Positions 36,452-48,690 of a DNA stretch of 64,000 bases are shown piece after piece. Position 1 is the first letter of the stretch. Each line of letters opens with the position of its first letter. The notes under the pieces were generated by a model. That model worked only from the letters and a program-made list of their open reading frames with translations, was not told the origin of the DNA and did not search any database. The stretch is taken from the NCBI RefSeq assembly GCF_003597395.2, contig NC_133771.1, forward strand, positions 54,539,475 to 54,603,474, in the 5' to 3' direction. The position numbers and the translations under genes were made by a program. Origin of the DNA: Chelonoidis abingdonii (taxonomy: Eukaryota > Chordata > Testudines > Testudinidae).

Positions 36452-36718
36452 GGCCATAGCTACACCACAGGCACTACAGTGCCATAGTTATAGTACCATA
36501 GTTATACAACTGTAACCACATACAGTAGATGAACACTACAGCAATTGAAGGGGATTTTCCATCAACGTAAGAACTCCACTTCCACAAGCAATGATAGCTA
36601 GGTTGACGGATGCATTCTTCTGTCAACCTAGCTGCCTGTACACTTTTGGTAGGTCAGCATAGCATGGATTTTTCACAATGTAGTTATGTCAACCTAAGTT
36701 TTCAGTGTAGACCAGGCC
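36452..36718. mobile_element. Harbinger-type MITE 1
   Basis: The left end is GGCCATAGCTACACC. The right end in reverse complement is GGCCTGGTCTACACTGAAAA, continuing AACTTAGGTTGACATAAC. Perfect 3-bp duplications TTA flank it (36449-36451 and 36719-36721). The ends match those of the Harbinger element at 12407, including the GGTTGACATAA subterminal block, so that family probably mobilised it. Internal inverted copies of 'tagctaggttgac' and 'gtcaacctagctg' are present. No coding capacity. Confidence 0.85.
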
Positions 36719-36721
36719 TTA

Positions 36722-38987
36722 AAGAGTTTTTAAGGTACAATACCGTGAAAAGTTCATTGCAATATTTAATTTTGTATATATATATAAAAACACACTTATA
36801 AGCTCATGTATATTCAAATATACATCACAAATAAGTTAATTCATCATTATTTCAATAAAGTTTTATGCCAATTTTAGTGGAGTCACATCTGCATATAATT
36901 GGACTAATATGATAATGAATTTAAACATGCATGGGAGTTAAATCATTACCAACATTTTGCAACCTTTGTCTTCCATTCTCCAATTTTCTCCCCACAGTTT
37001 GTTATTCTTGTGTCTTGTCTTAACTTTAAATCTTCAGCAAAGGGACCCCTCTTTTTCACAGATAGTATGAGTCACCTAGCACACATTTGAGCACTAATAG
37101 TGATTTATGGGACCCTTTAGGTCAAAAGGCTCAAGCTAGCTCAGGCCATAATCAGATTAACCAAGTGGAATTTGATATTACTGTTCTGTTTCATCTGAAC
37201 CTTTGTATTTCTTCTGTGGTTTATATCTTTAATTTTGCTTCTTATTATATTCATGAGTTTATTGCCTAGCTGGGTTATTTTCCCCCCTCTATCCAAACTA
37301 CCTCTTAATTAGTGGTTCCATAATATTAGATAACAGAGAAGAATAGTAATGAAACTTTAAAGAATGACCTTTACAGTGTACACTGATTCAATGACAGAAC
37401 TCTTCACTATTTTTATGGAGTTTTTACTTCCTATGATTACTAAATAAATCAGTTTATATTGATTTAGGGGGATCTTCTGATTGATGGACAATATGGAGAA
37501 TTCCTTGGTGTTCCATTCTGCTCAATATTGGTTCATATTTCAAACCTTCCAAACCTAAAAAGTGTCACTTTTTCAATTCATCCAGTCCCCAGCACTTTGA
37601 GGATTGGAAATCCTGAGGTCACTCCTAATCGCTAGTTCATACCTTCCACACTAGAAAAGTTCATGTGTCACTTCTGTAATTCATCCAGTCCCCAGCACTT
37701 TAAAGACTGGGAATCCTGAAGTTTCTCCCAAATATTAACATCCCTCATGGCAGCACAGAAAACTGCTGCCATGCCAACCGGCCAGCTTACATCTATTTTC
37801 ACCTGACAGCATGCACACATATCATGCTGATTTTGCCCAAAGCTTTTTCCATTCTTTTGACTTTCAACCCATGTAAGTGAGCAGTTAGAAGGCAATATAA
37901 TAGTTAAGATCATAAACCTTTAATATATATATAATAAATCTATAAGATTTATTTTCTATCTTAATACTTATAATTTCAGACACTTCAGTGTTCTGTAATT
38001 ATTCCTGTGAGGTGCAGTGTGTGAGCTGTTTACATGAGATGAATGGAACCATGAACTTATGAGTACACGCTCCATTACACTCATAGTGTATTGCTTCTTA
38101 ATTTACATCTTGCTTTGGGTCATGCAGGGATTAATCTGGCAGTTTCTATATAGCTGTTTCACATTCTGTAGATTTATCTCCCAAGGCTGCTTTTACTTCT
38201 CTGAGTTGAAAACCATTTAGTAGAAAAAAAAATTACCATGCATTTGTCAGATAAATTTCCTACTTATCTTATGTTGCTTATGGCAACATAGTGGTTTAAG
38301 GGAGGAAGAGAGAAACGTAAAGACCATGACTTACTTTAATCAAAAAGTAAAATATAGAGCTTGAAGACAATTAATATCATTACATTTTTATAAGCAAATA
38401 TGTAAATATATTATGAAAAATGTTCTCAAACAGCACACCCAATATGAGAAAAAATCTCAGTAACACTAGCCTGTGCAAATCTATAACATGTTTTCTAGAA
38501 TATTCCTTCTGTCTAAGGAAGCTGAAAACAATATCATTAGTCTAAAATTGATAAAATTAGCTAAATGAGCCCTAAATATTTTAGGAAAATTCTCCCTTAT
38601 ATAAAGTACTATTGTATGTGAATAAACACTGATGTATGTGAAAACAAAACAGTTTCTGCATGTAACAAGGGTCTGACACAGCAGAATAGAGAATTCAAGT
38701 TTCCACTTCCTCCAGTTTTGGCTAATCTATATAATTTACTTGACACCGTGTAATAAGGGTCTGATCACACGAGTTCCCTCAAGAGACTGGATTTTCTTTC
38801 CCGCTCGAGTCCCATGATGTGGGTCAGGATGACAAAGACCACTATCACATGTCAGGAGTCTATATTCACTGACTCCAGTTGTTACAGATACACTGAGAGT
38901 TCCAAAAGCAAAGGAAACAAGAAAAACTCTAAAGAAAAGAGTACAAATTGATTCATTTGCCTAAATTACATTATGAAGGCAGATTTC
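36722..38987. other. Unannotated DNA with one tandem duplication
   Basis: AT-rich. 37576-37780 holds a duplicated unit of about 102 bp (ATTCATCCAGTCCCCAGCAC recurs). Nothing else is recognised. Confidence 0.5.
37576..37735. repeat. Local tandem duplication, about 102 bp
   Basis: 'aattcatccagtccccagca' occurs at about 37577 and 37679 and is followed both times by CTTT, a short variable part and GGAAATCCTGA or GGGAATCCTGA. The downstream CACT/TCTC text also aligns. Confidence 0.75.
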
Positions 38988-39000
38988 TAATTAGAATATG

Positions 39001-39223
39001 TAAAAGCAGCAGAGAATCCTTTGGCACCTTATAGATTAACAGACGTTTTGGAGCATGAGCTTTCGTGGGTGAATACCCACTTCGTCAGATGCATGCATTC
39101 AGATACATGCGTGCATATATTCACCCACGAAAGCTCATGCTCCAAAACGTCTGTTAGTCTATAAGGTGCCACAGGATTCTCTGCTGCTTTTACAGATCCA
39201 GACTAACACGGCTACCCCTCTAA
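39001..39223. mobile_element. Foldback Penelope-like fragment, copy 2, with 13-bp target duplication
   Basis: The left arm starts TAAAAGCAGCAGAGAATCC. The right arm ends ACACGGCTACCCCTCTAA. The arms are inverse copies over about 80 bp, with a short asymmetric centre around 39080-39118. A perfect 13-bp direct repeat TAATTAGAATATG flanks it (38988-39000 and 39224-39236). The sequence matches the copy at 26074 and the first about 125 bp of the copy at 62833. Confidence 0.82.
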
Positions 39224-39236
39224 TAATTAGAATATG

Positions 39237-40575
39237 ATTCATGTAAGAGTTAATTTTCCAGGCAAAAGTTGTGGTCCCCTTAACTTCCAGCACTGAACAC
39301 TTTATTCCTTAACTTGTAGCATTAATAATAGGGTCATGGAAGTGTAAATGATATGCTCAAGAAGATGTGGTCAAAAGGTTTTCTGAGGCAACTCTCCAAT
39401 TAAAAGCAAAAGGGTATGTGTTAACATTGATGTTCACTATTTCTAAATGTATAACTAAGGATGTTTAAACTATTAGTTGCCTGATTCAAAATCTCAGATG
39501 CCTTTTTTATTTGTTTTGCCTTCAGCATTTTTCCAGAATTTTCCCTTGAGAAGCACAGAAGAGTTATTTAAGATATTACAAAAGGCTAGAAAAGGAGTGA
39601 GTTGGAATCTAGAAAAATAAAATTTAGTATCGGGAAACTCACACTGGGAAAGGGTGAAACCCCATGATTTTTAAAATACGTTTGGACAAAACACTAGAAA
39701 ATGTACTGTAAGGAACAATCTTATATGAGCAGGGAGATGGACTGGATGAATAGATACTTTGCATCATACATTTCTGTGATTTCCTCAATTTATCCCTCCC
39801 TGCTCACTAACATCAGATGCTACAGGCAAGTGTAAATATGTGTGACATTGCTTTTTTTCACAACTCTCTGAAGTAACCTGTATCAAGACTTTTCTATCAT
39901 TATATAAACACATTAGTTATTGAAAATTACTCTTCAAAATGGCTTAATTTTAAACATTTACAGGTGTGAAATAATCACATTACACAAATCTATGGTATAC
40001 CAGCAATGTATACTCTATTTCAGAACTGTTGGCATTACTTCAAAAAATGACATCGCTGAAAATGGTTAAACCCAGATTTGCAAATAAAGAGAGATTAGAA
40101 CAGTTTGAATTATTTAACCCAAAACAGAAAATTGAGAGAAAGTGGAATATAAAATAATGATTTGTATAGTAAAAGCATATCAGGCATAAACACTATCCCA
40201 AATGTAACTTATACAAAAAGTAATACTTTCATAAAATATACCCAAACAATGTCTGGGATTTATTGCTACAGGGAGGCATTGAGGCAAACAGTTTAGCAGA
40301 ATTCAGAATGACTTTGTTATTTAATTAAAGATGAAGAACATTTGCAGCTACTACTTGTACAAGAGACAACATTATCAGCCAGCTTCCTTCATTGAGACCA
40401 TCCTAAAGTAGCCTCAAACATGTTCAATATAATTTTATCCCACACTTTTCAAAAAAGCCCCATTTTAAACAATCAATATTTCTGTCTCTTTAGCAGTTGC
40501 TTGAGACAGGTTTCAGTGCATGATAGATCAAGAAGATGAAAAACATGTGAATTATCATGCTTCATGGAATTCATG
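39237..40575. other. No identifiable feature
   Basis: AT-rich DNA without recognisable repeats or coding signal. Confidence 0.5.
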
Positions 40576-40583
40576 GTATAAAG

Positions 40584-40955
40584 CAGCATTTATCAAACTG
40601 GGGTCTGCAGACCCATGGGGGTCCGCAAGAGTATTCCATGGGGGACTGCAAGTCCCGCTGATCAACTGCTCCTCTTTCCCACCCTCATTTCCTCCCCTTC
40701 CCTTCCAGCATCTCCTGCATGCGAGGGAACAGTTGCTCAATGGTGTGCAGGAGGCGCTGGGAGGGAGAGGGAGGAGTGGGGATGGGGCACGCTCAGGGGA
40801 GGGGACAGAAAGAGGCAAGGATGAGAAGGGGCACAGATGGGGCCTTGGGGGAAGGGGGGTCAGGGCCTGGGGCTGAGTGGGGGCCCTTGGGGGGTCTGCA
40901 AAATTTTTAAATTCAAAATGGTATTCCTCGGGTTGCTAAAGTTTGAGAACTGCTG
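40584..40955. mobile_element. hAT-type MITE 1
   Basis: The left end CAGCATTTATCAAACTGGGG and the right end in reverse complement CAGCAGTTCTCAAACTTTAG are diverged inverted repeats of the CAGNGGTTCTCAAACT type typical of hAT transposons. The flanking 8-mers GTATAAAG and GTATCCAC share their first five positions, a partly decayed 8-bp duplication. The interior is G-rich on plus (40735-40905) and is the only cause of the open frames seen there. Confidence 0.75.
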
Positions 40956-41144
40956 GTATCCACATATCACCTACAGAGGCTGGGATAGAATCCATCCCCT
41001 CATATGCACACACATATGCCAGGATAATGTATTGTGTGCAGTTATGTGCGTTAAGTTTTTTTATTCACTTGTCTCTTAAGAATTAAGTAGTCATGGCAGG
41101 ATCCTGAACTGGTGGGTCTGCCCAAATACAGTCAGACTAGATTC

Positions 41145-41750
41145 ATAAATAAACCTAGGTGTGATGACACTTAGCATTATCACACCTAATTTTTAGGCAC
41201 CTAGAAAATCACTAGGATTCACAAAGCCTAAGATCAGTGCCCAGTGTCTTTAGGTAATGAATGGAAAGAAATAAGCACCTCAGAATTCACAAAAACCAGC
41301 AAGCTAGGCAGGTCTCACCTAAGATAGGCCATGGAAGATGCCAAGCTGAAGCATACTAAACCCAGCCCTTATCACTCTGCTTGAGAGTCTCAGCTCCAAA
41401 TCCTCTTTCTTCTTGTTACCCACTTATCTTGTTTTAGCAAGATGTCATGGGAGGGGAGCAGGGAGGAGCGAGAAGAGGAAAAAGGTGGAAATTCTCCTTT
41501 GTAACATTTTATCCAGTGGTTAGGGTGCTCACTTGGGATGTGGGAGACTGCCACTTAGAGTCCCCACCACCTCCAGAGGGGATAGAAGGGATATGAACAG
41601 GGATCTTCCCCAAGTATCCTTTGCTGGGAATTCTGAGGTTTTGACTCAGAGCCATGGAGTATAAATTTTGCCTCCAGACTCTGCTTCTGTGAACGAGGGT
41701 GTTTTACCTGTAATTGGGCATAAAAACATATGATATGCCTCATGTCTGAG
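41145..41750. repeat. Palindromic repeat with tRNA-like arms, copy 1
   Basis: 41155-41200 is itself a small palindrome (AGGTGTGATGACACTTAGCA then TTATCACACCTAA). 41510-41570 reads 'tccagtggttagggtgctca' and 'cttgggatgtgggaga', resembling a tRNA with A-box-like CAGTGGTTAGG. It is followed by a diverged inverse copy around 41585-41635 ('ttccccaagtatccttt'). Similar repeats occur widely in reptile DNA. The class is uncertain: a SINE-derived foldback or a DNA element. Confidence 0.5.
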
Positions 41751-41820
41751 CAAGGCTGATGTGTTTGTTGTCATGCTTAGCCTTGTTGAACAGATGATTT
41801 TGGAGGGAATTGTTGTGCAG

Positions 41821-41845
41821 GTTTGTTGTTGTTGTTGTTGTTGTA
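41821..41845. repeat. (GTT)n microsatellite
   Basis: About seven GTT units. Confidence 0.85.
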
Positions 41846-42169
41846 TCTGTGAACATTTGTTGCTAGAGTTACCATCTCTTACATCCCTCCTGCTTTAGGG
41901 AACGAGCAGCTGGCTAGAGATCTGGTGAGATATAATATGGCAACTAACACGATTAGAAGGATCCCTTTGGACTGTAAAGCATGTCTTGTCCTTTCATGAA
42001 CAGGTTTATGCTGATAAAACAATACTTCCAAGGTTCTAAGTTTCCCTGGAGTATAGGATTAGTAAATGTGAGTACATTGTGTTTGTTGCTACTGAAGACC
42101 TGTCCTTTTTTTTTTTTTTTTTCTTTTTGCTGTGGGAGTCTGATATATTTAGTTAGCTAGCGACCTGAG

Positions 42170-45075
42170 AAGAGGCAGCCTGCCCCTGAGAAAGGTGACC
42201 CTGTGCCTGGGAATACAGGAGTGTTTGAAACTACAACAAAGCATGGGGCGGATGTAGCATGGACTGGGTCTCAACAGGCTTCAGATGTTTCTGAGGATGT
42301 TGCTGCTAGAATTAGTGCCCCTTTTGCAACCTGGGGGAGAAAGTTCTACTGTTTTTGTGGTTCTTGATTCAGTGGACTCTTGGCTTGAATCTGCCTCTGG
42401 AATAAAAGATGATTCTGTTGCTTTGGATTCTTTGGCTGAGGATTCTGGCTTGTTGGAGAAACCCCAATCCCATAGTGAAAAAAAAAAAAGGGTTATGGCA
42501 ATCATTGCAGGCCCTTACGTTCTAAAGGTGCTGTGAAGTGGGCTAGTTTGGCCAGTGGAGTTGGGGAGGACACCACTGAGAGTGCTGTAGAGGATGATTC
42601 TTTGACTGGAGGCATGAGGAGTTCTCAGAGACTGGAGGGATTAGTGTTACCCTCATTTCCAGCAGCTTCCTTTCTCCAGTCTCTGAGGTTCTCTCCCTTG
42701 AGGTAGTCACTCTGAGTCTGAGATTGTGGGGGATGATGAACTTATAAGTTCTTTGGGTCCTGAACTCCCTGTGGGAGACATAAGCCAGACACTATTAGTA
42801 AGTCTCTGGATGAGACTAGGGGAAAATATGGGGTGGAGGTGGCAGGTTGTTTTCTTGATCATAATCTGTTTCTGCTGTCTGCTCAATATATATGAGGTAT
42901 ACCTCTGAGTCTGAGTTTGACAAACAGAAGTGTTATAGACTGAGAAAACTGATGACTGGAGTGTGTGTCTCTGATCAATGATAATGTTGGAGATTAGAGG
43001 CTATAAGAGATTTTAGTGTTTTTGTTTGAGATTTTGAAAGATTTTTTTTTCTGTTTTTGTCTTCCTCTTATTTTTTCTATTGACTGCTGGTCTGATGGAT
43101 AATTTTGAATGCAGCTCACCGAATGTGAATGGGTGCAGGGATGTTAAAAATAATTATGGCTCTTTTTGAGTACCTGTCCCAGAGGAGGGTGGATATTTCA
43201 TTTTTGCAAGAAATGTGTGGAGGCAGGCAACTGAACAGATTGGTTTGCTGATTGGAGATGGGGGCGTTTTTTGAGTCATGACTGTACTGCGAGAGCAGGG
43301 GTTGCTATTATGTTTGCAGACAAGGTGAAGCCTGCCTTGGTAGTTTTTCAAGAAGTTATTCCAGGCCACTTATTGATAGTCCAAGCAACTTTTGAGCAAT
43401 ATCTATATTTTGATTAATATCTAAGCTCCTAAAGTAGAAGAAGACAGTTTGTTTTTGAGGGGTTTGTGTGCTCTGTTGGCAAATTGTTTGTTGAGTAATA
43501 TTTTAATTTGGGGTGCTTTTAACTGCACTCTTAATGAAAGATTGGATAGAAATCATTTGGAACTGCATCCACGGTGTGCCCAGGGACTTTTTAACTCTTT
43601 TACAGGCTAATCACCCGATTGACATATGGCAGCATTTTCAGACTTGTGTACAGCAGTATACCTGGTTGAATGCTAATGCTGGCTCTTTTTCTATGGCCCT
43701 TTTGGAATGTTTTGGTGTTTGTACTCATCATTTGTCTCATTTCATTTCTAGTTGTATTATCCCTAATAGTATTTTAGATCATAGGGTGGTCTTATTTGTG
43801 CTAGCCCTACCTTCTAGTCAACACCATCACCCATATTAGTGTTCTAATACTCTCCTTTTACAAGATGTCAATTTTCAGGACTGTTTTTATTATTTGTGTG
43901 GAGAGTAGGCTGTTTTGAAGGATTTTTTTTTTTTTATCTTTCAGGCAATGGTGGGAAGTAAATGTTTTTGTCAGCAAGACCTTTCTCAAATGGATGCACC
44001 TGCTCAGTTTTGTATGTGTGTAGCCTGGAAAAGAAACATGCAGAATGGAAGATGATTGGCCACTTCAAGATGTCTTTGAGCCAAGTGCTTTTGGATACTG
44101 TGGGGTTTTGCCAAGGTTTTTTTTTTTCCCCTCAGACCTGTGTGCTTTTTCAAAATTTCCTTGAGTTCTCCCTAGGAACTCTACATTGGATGGGGACGGG
44201 CCTGAGCATGACTTAGTGCTCTCAGAATAGATTTCTGTCCTAAATGCTTTTGCTCCAGGGAAGGCACTTAGTATTGATGGTTTGCCTATTGATGTCTACA
44301 AGGCCTCTTGGACACATCTTGGGCATGTCTTGCTCCAGGTCTTTCAGGAGAGCACAAGGGAGAAGATATTGCCATTCAGTTAACACTGAGCTCTTTTTAT
44401 CCCATTGCCTCATAGCTGGACTTGGAGATGTGTGGAACTGGAGATTTGTGTCCCTGCTTTTCTGATAGTGTGACTTTTTATTACACTTGAGTGCATTGTT
44501 CAGATTTTGACTGAATATCGGTACTTTTTTGAGCAGGCTTCCTCAATTCTTATTAGTTGGGATAAGAGTGACACACTCCTGCTGGGATTTGGGTGAACTT
44601 TGCTGTGGACATTACTGTGGAGTCATAAGGGCTGGGAATTATGCTGGGACCAGAGGATTTGGAGTCAGTATTGGGAGCGAGTTATGAAAAAGTTGGAAGG
44701 CAGTTGCAGAAGTGGAAGTGGTGTTTGCCTCAACTCTCTTTCTGAGGCTGGTTGTTCATAATTAACAATTAAATTAAATTAATTATATTAATTTTTTAAC
44801 ATAACCATTCAGAAGATCCTTTAGGACTCTTTTTGGGATGGCCATCATTGAATGAGCAAAACATTTTCTATCTGCCTGTTGTGGAAAAAGGATCAAAGTC
44901 TTACTGATCTTTTGAGCAGAGTCATTGTTATTCAATTACAAACTCTGAAGCAATTGTGGTTTTTGGAAAAGCCTGTTCCACGGACTTAACTGGCCTTCAA
45001 GCTAAAGCCACAGGATAGGTGTCTGAAGTTCTCGCGGCTGCTGGCTGAAACCCTTATTTATAATCGTGCCATGAG
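42170..45075 (+). pseudogene. Tx1-like (L1-clade) LINE remnant
   Basis: Endonuclease: from 43122 NVNGCRDVKNNYGSF, then, one frame over, EYLSQRRVDISFLQE, then further pieces including WNCIHG near 43560, HPIDIWQHF and QYTWLNANAGSFS at 43610-43700, and SCIIPNSILDHRVV near 43755. Reverse transcriptase: PGKALSIDGLPIDVYKASW at 44252-44311 and NWRFVSLL near 44440. A tail with LNEQNIFYLPVVEKGS lies near 44850. The order matches the Tx1 group of L1-clade LINEs. Frame changes and stops occur throughout, and the reverse transcriptase core after 44470 is largely deleted. 42240-42900 may be an ORF1 tail. The open frames at 43513 and 44244 are fragments of this element. Confidence 0.72.
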
Positions 45076-45454
45076 TATTCCTCCTTTTGCTTGTACAAAT
45101 CTAGTCTCTTCCCTTATTACATCAGGTATAATAAAATTGTTCTTTTAATTGATTTTGATAATCTTACATAGATTTCAGTGGATATTCTTGCTCCTAAACT
45201 TGGTTTTCATTCTGTTTGCTGAGTTTTTAGCAAAAGACAAATTAGCTCTCCCTAGAGGCAGTATTGCCAGTCTAAACAGTTGCCTCCTTGAGCTGAAAGA
45301 CATCCCTAATTGTACTAACATTTCTATCCTTTTCCCTGTTGCTCCTGCTATTGATTTGTATGTTGATAGGTGTAATAGTTTTCTAGCTTTTAATAACTAT
45401 GAATTCACTTTTGATGGTTAGACCATAAATTATTGTATATGCATGCAGTAAAGA
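45076..45454. other. No identifiable feature
   Basis: AT-rich. The open frame 45149-45421 has no recognisable motif. Confidence 0.4.
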
Positions 45455-46010
45455 GCTGTCATTTTCAGATTGTCCTGATTCAGCCCTGAGATAACATCAT
45501 ATGGGTGAAGACTCCAGCTAATCTGTATATAAGCCTCTGATCACAACAATTAGGGCATTAGGGATCCCAGGTCTTGAACTCTGGTCCAGAGGTCTCTTAA
45601 ACATTAGTAAACACTAACTTGCCACCCAATAACATATTCAGAAATGCTGGGCCAACTCTGAACTCCAACTGAGGATTCTAGTTCAGGAACTTGATTGGGA
45701 GAATGCTGATGGTTCCTAATTGGTCCACAGCTTCTATATAAACCCAGCACTAGAATAGAAAGTTGTCCACGCAACTGGGATCGATCCTGTTCTGGACTGT
45801 GTGTGACTTGAGTGTCCTGCTTCTGCTCCCCTTTCATTCCTAGCATCCAACTTGTAGTTCCTATCTTTGGTTTGTTGCCTGCCTCCGACCTCCTGGTATC
45901 TTAACCTGGTTGACTGTTGACTCCTGGCCTGTGATTGTAGACCCTGGCTCTGACCCCTAGATCTGGTTTCCCATGACCCAGCCTTGACAAAGGGGGATCT
46001 CCAATGGAGG
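45455..46010 (+). repeat. Possible LTR-type promoter segment
   Basis: A CTATATAAACCC box near 45734 is followed by TC-rich text with repeated GACTC/CTGAC words ('gttgactgttgactcctgg', 'accctggctctgacccc'). Similar text occurs in some turtle LTR retrotransposons. No terminal repeats or duplications were found. Confidence 0.3.
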
Positions 46011-46589
46011 ATTCTTGATGGTACTGTTGGTACAAATGTTTATGCATTTTTTGACTCCAGAGGTGTCCATGTTGTGTCCTTTTTTGTGATGAAGAGAGAA
46101 TGTTTTGCATGTATTACTTACCTGTTCCAGGTTACACTGAAGTAAAACAACTACTGGCTGTATCATTCTATTATTGTTCCTTGATTCCACTCATACTCTA
46201 TTTATTTTTCATAGTTAAATATAGGAAAACAAATAGACATGTTGAATACCTTGTGATCAAGCAAAGATAGTCATTTTGAAAAGCAGAAGATGAAAATTAC
46301 TTAGCACTGGAGTTGCTGATGTTCTTTATTTTTTTACCTTTATTTTTTGAGAGTTCTAGTTGTTTGACTCCTGTGTGTGGTGTTTAGATGTTTATACGTG
46401 ATTTGGATCCCTTTATTCAGCAGTGGGCTAGTGGAAATGCTGTTATAGATGGGCAATTCCTTTTTTGTTAACATTTTATGCACTGATTTTATCAAAAAAA
46501 TTCTAAAGGTCAAACTCTCTTTTTCTGGCCCTATGATTCTTTCATTGTTTAATCCACAGTGGGATAGCTTCAACAGGAAAGACTGAGAA
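46011..46589. other. No identifiable feature
   Basis: Short frames on the minus strand (45901-46190, 46340-46633) lack domains. Confidence 0.45.
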
Positions 46590-47105
46590 CTCCACATCAG
46601 ACTATCCCATAGCCCAGCAGTTAGAGCATTCACCTAAGTGGTAGCAGAGTACAGTTCAAATGCCTTCTCCCCTTCAGGTGGAAGAAGGACTTGAAACAAG
46701 GATTTCCAATGTCCTAGGTTAGTACCCTAACAACTTGGCTAAAAGTCATAAGAGTGGCTGGTCATCTTCTTACTAAAATGTCATACACATCTAATACCAA
46801 GGGAGGGTTTGGAACTGAGAATCCCAAGCCAAGGGAGGCACCTATTTCGCAAAGGGGGCATGGCTTAGCACATACCCCTCAGCTTCATATTTCCCATTTT
46901 AAATAAGGACCTGCTTAACATGCTATTTTTTGTGACTCCCTTTCTGAGACATCTGTCTCTCTTCATCATAGTATAGGGAGTCTAGACACTGAACTGTGAA
47001 TCCCAGCGTGTTTTGTTTTTTTTGTTTTTTTTCTAAGCACCTAAAAGTTAGGCATGGTAATGCTTGGCATCACCACACCTAAGTTCCTGTGATTCCAGGG
47101 GCCTG
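46590..47105. repeat. Palindromic repeat with tRNA-like arms, copy 2
   Basis: 46612-46670 reads 'agcccagcagttagagcatt' and 'cacctaagtgg', with B-box-like GTTCAAATGCC. 46676-46742 is a diverged inverse of it (ends CCCTAACAACTTGGCT). The right part ends near 47100 with AAAGTTAGGCATGGTAATGC and CACCACACCTAAG, matching the palindromic end at 41155. It is the same family as copy 1. Confidence 0.55.
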
Positions 47106-48175
47106 TACTACATGAAAGGCAAAGTGTAAACAACACAGGGCCAAGTAACTGTAGCTTCATTCCCTAAGGGCTAAAGGAACGGTAGCCATTTTTAAAGAGG
47201 GAAAATCTTTGTGGAGTTCTCCATGAAAGAATATTGTCAGCCTCTGCTGCAGGAGAGAGAGAACCTTTCATTTATGAAGAATAATGGCAAAAAATAGGCA
47301 TTATTCCCAGAAACAAACTAATAGGCTACACACATGATTTCAGTGAGTTTAAACTGCTTGGGAACTTTGAAGAATCTGCATTCCGTTACTAAGATGATTT
47401 GGTTCAAAAAATAGTTTGGCATAGCATGCTTCATTTCTCAAAGACCCTATTTTAATTAATTTTAACTTAGAAATTAATTCATGGGTTTACTTAGATCTTC
47501 AGAAGATTCATTCTGTGCCCAAGGACTAAATGATTTAATTTTGGGGAGGATATGCTTTATTTCTCATGTGCAAAAAAGTGAATCCTTTAAGTCAAAAAAA
47601 CTTAACTGAACCCTAATTATGTGAACACTGTTTGTGGTTCCATAAATAAAACAGTTTATGACTTTATATGTTCAGAGACTGTTTAAGTTATAACACATTT
47701 TCAGTGGTGCCAACTGTCACAATTTTATTATGAGTCTTGTGATACTTGTGTGTTTTTTTTTTCTAAAGGCCTAGCTTCTGGAGTCATATGAGTTAGTGAG
47801 AATCTCAGCTTTTAAAATGTATTTACAAAAAGTTTCTAGACCTCATGGTTGCGAAGAAAAAAGCTTGAATATGTTTGTGTTGCAACTCTGATAACATTTC
47901 TCTCATTCAAGAAAATAAGGACTGTTTTATAACTGGCAATTTTTCTGTTCACCTGACTAATGAAAGAGATGGTTTGCTCATATGATATTGTTGTTCAGAA
48001 ATTAAACCTTACCAATAAATCTAGATTGCAGCACTAGCTATGTAACCTTTAGTAACATTTATGTTGAAATGTTCGAAGTTAATATTAAGGTATTAAAGAT
48101 AAGAATTTAATAACATCCAACTTAGTTTTCAGGTTTGACCCTCTAAGCTGATTATAGAAAATTTAATTAGTAGGG
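47106..48175. other. No identifiable feature
   Basis: AT-rich DNA. Confidence 0.5.
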
Positions 48176-48690
48176 GACACTGTCTGACACTTTGATTGAT
48201 GCAACCAAACTTTATTAAAAATAAATATAATTACTTAAGCAAGCAGGCATGCAATTACTACTTACACAATACTACAATCATACTCACATTCAAAGATGGA
48301 ATGGCATATCAATGGGCGAGCAGGACTCTGACAGTCTTATAAATTCTGGAACCTAACCTTACCCTTTTGATGTTATTTGGAGCTGTCATGCAATCTGGAG
48401 CTGTTATGCAATCTATCAACACTACTCCTTTTATATTCCATTATAATACTAATTAACATTAAACTGTCCCATTAACATAATTATATTTCTGCCACCTCCC
48501 TTTTGTCTCATAACGTTAGACATTATTTAAATTGACAACTGCATCAATGTACTTCACATACTATCAGTAGAGATAGCATTTTAAGAAAACATGCAGAAGT
48601 CTCAAAAATGCTTATTAAAAATCTAGCTTAAACTGATTATAACAAAATCATAATGGTAACATAATGTTGGGTCACATTTTTACTAGCTCT
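48176..48690 (-). mobile_element. Possible LTR, reverse orientation
   Basis: Near the left end the minus strand reads AATAAAGTTTGGTTGCATC (complement of about 48205-48223) followed by AATCAAAGTGTCAGACA. A polyadenylation signal a short distance before a TGTCAGACA-like end is the usual R-U5 layout of a retroviral-type LTR. A small duplicated 19-20 bp unit (GGAGCTGT.ATGCAATCT) lies at 48380-48417. The far boundary and the target duplication were not found. Confidence 0.35.

Noticed and set aside
40520..40876. 118-residue Gly/Arg-rich open frame
   Set aside because: It is produced by the G-rich interior of the hAT-type MITE and has no domain.
42624..42687. 13-bp hairpin (CTCAGAGACTGGA and inverse)
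   Set aside because: Isolated, with a 38-bp loop and no associated element; probably chance or internal to the LINE remnant.
43513..43839. Open frame that looks like a 108-residue protein
   Set aside because: It aligns with the Tx1-like LINE endonuclease region in order with neighbouring frames.
46612..46670. tRNA gene
   Set aside because: The A- and B-box words are degenerate and the stem pairing expected of a tRNA is not evident; it is one arm of a palindromic repeat.
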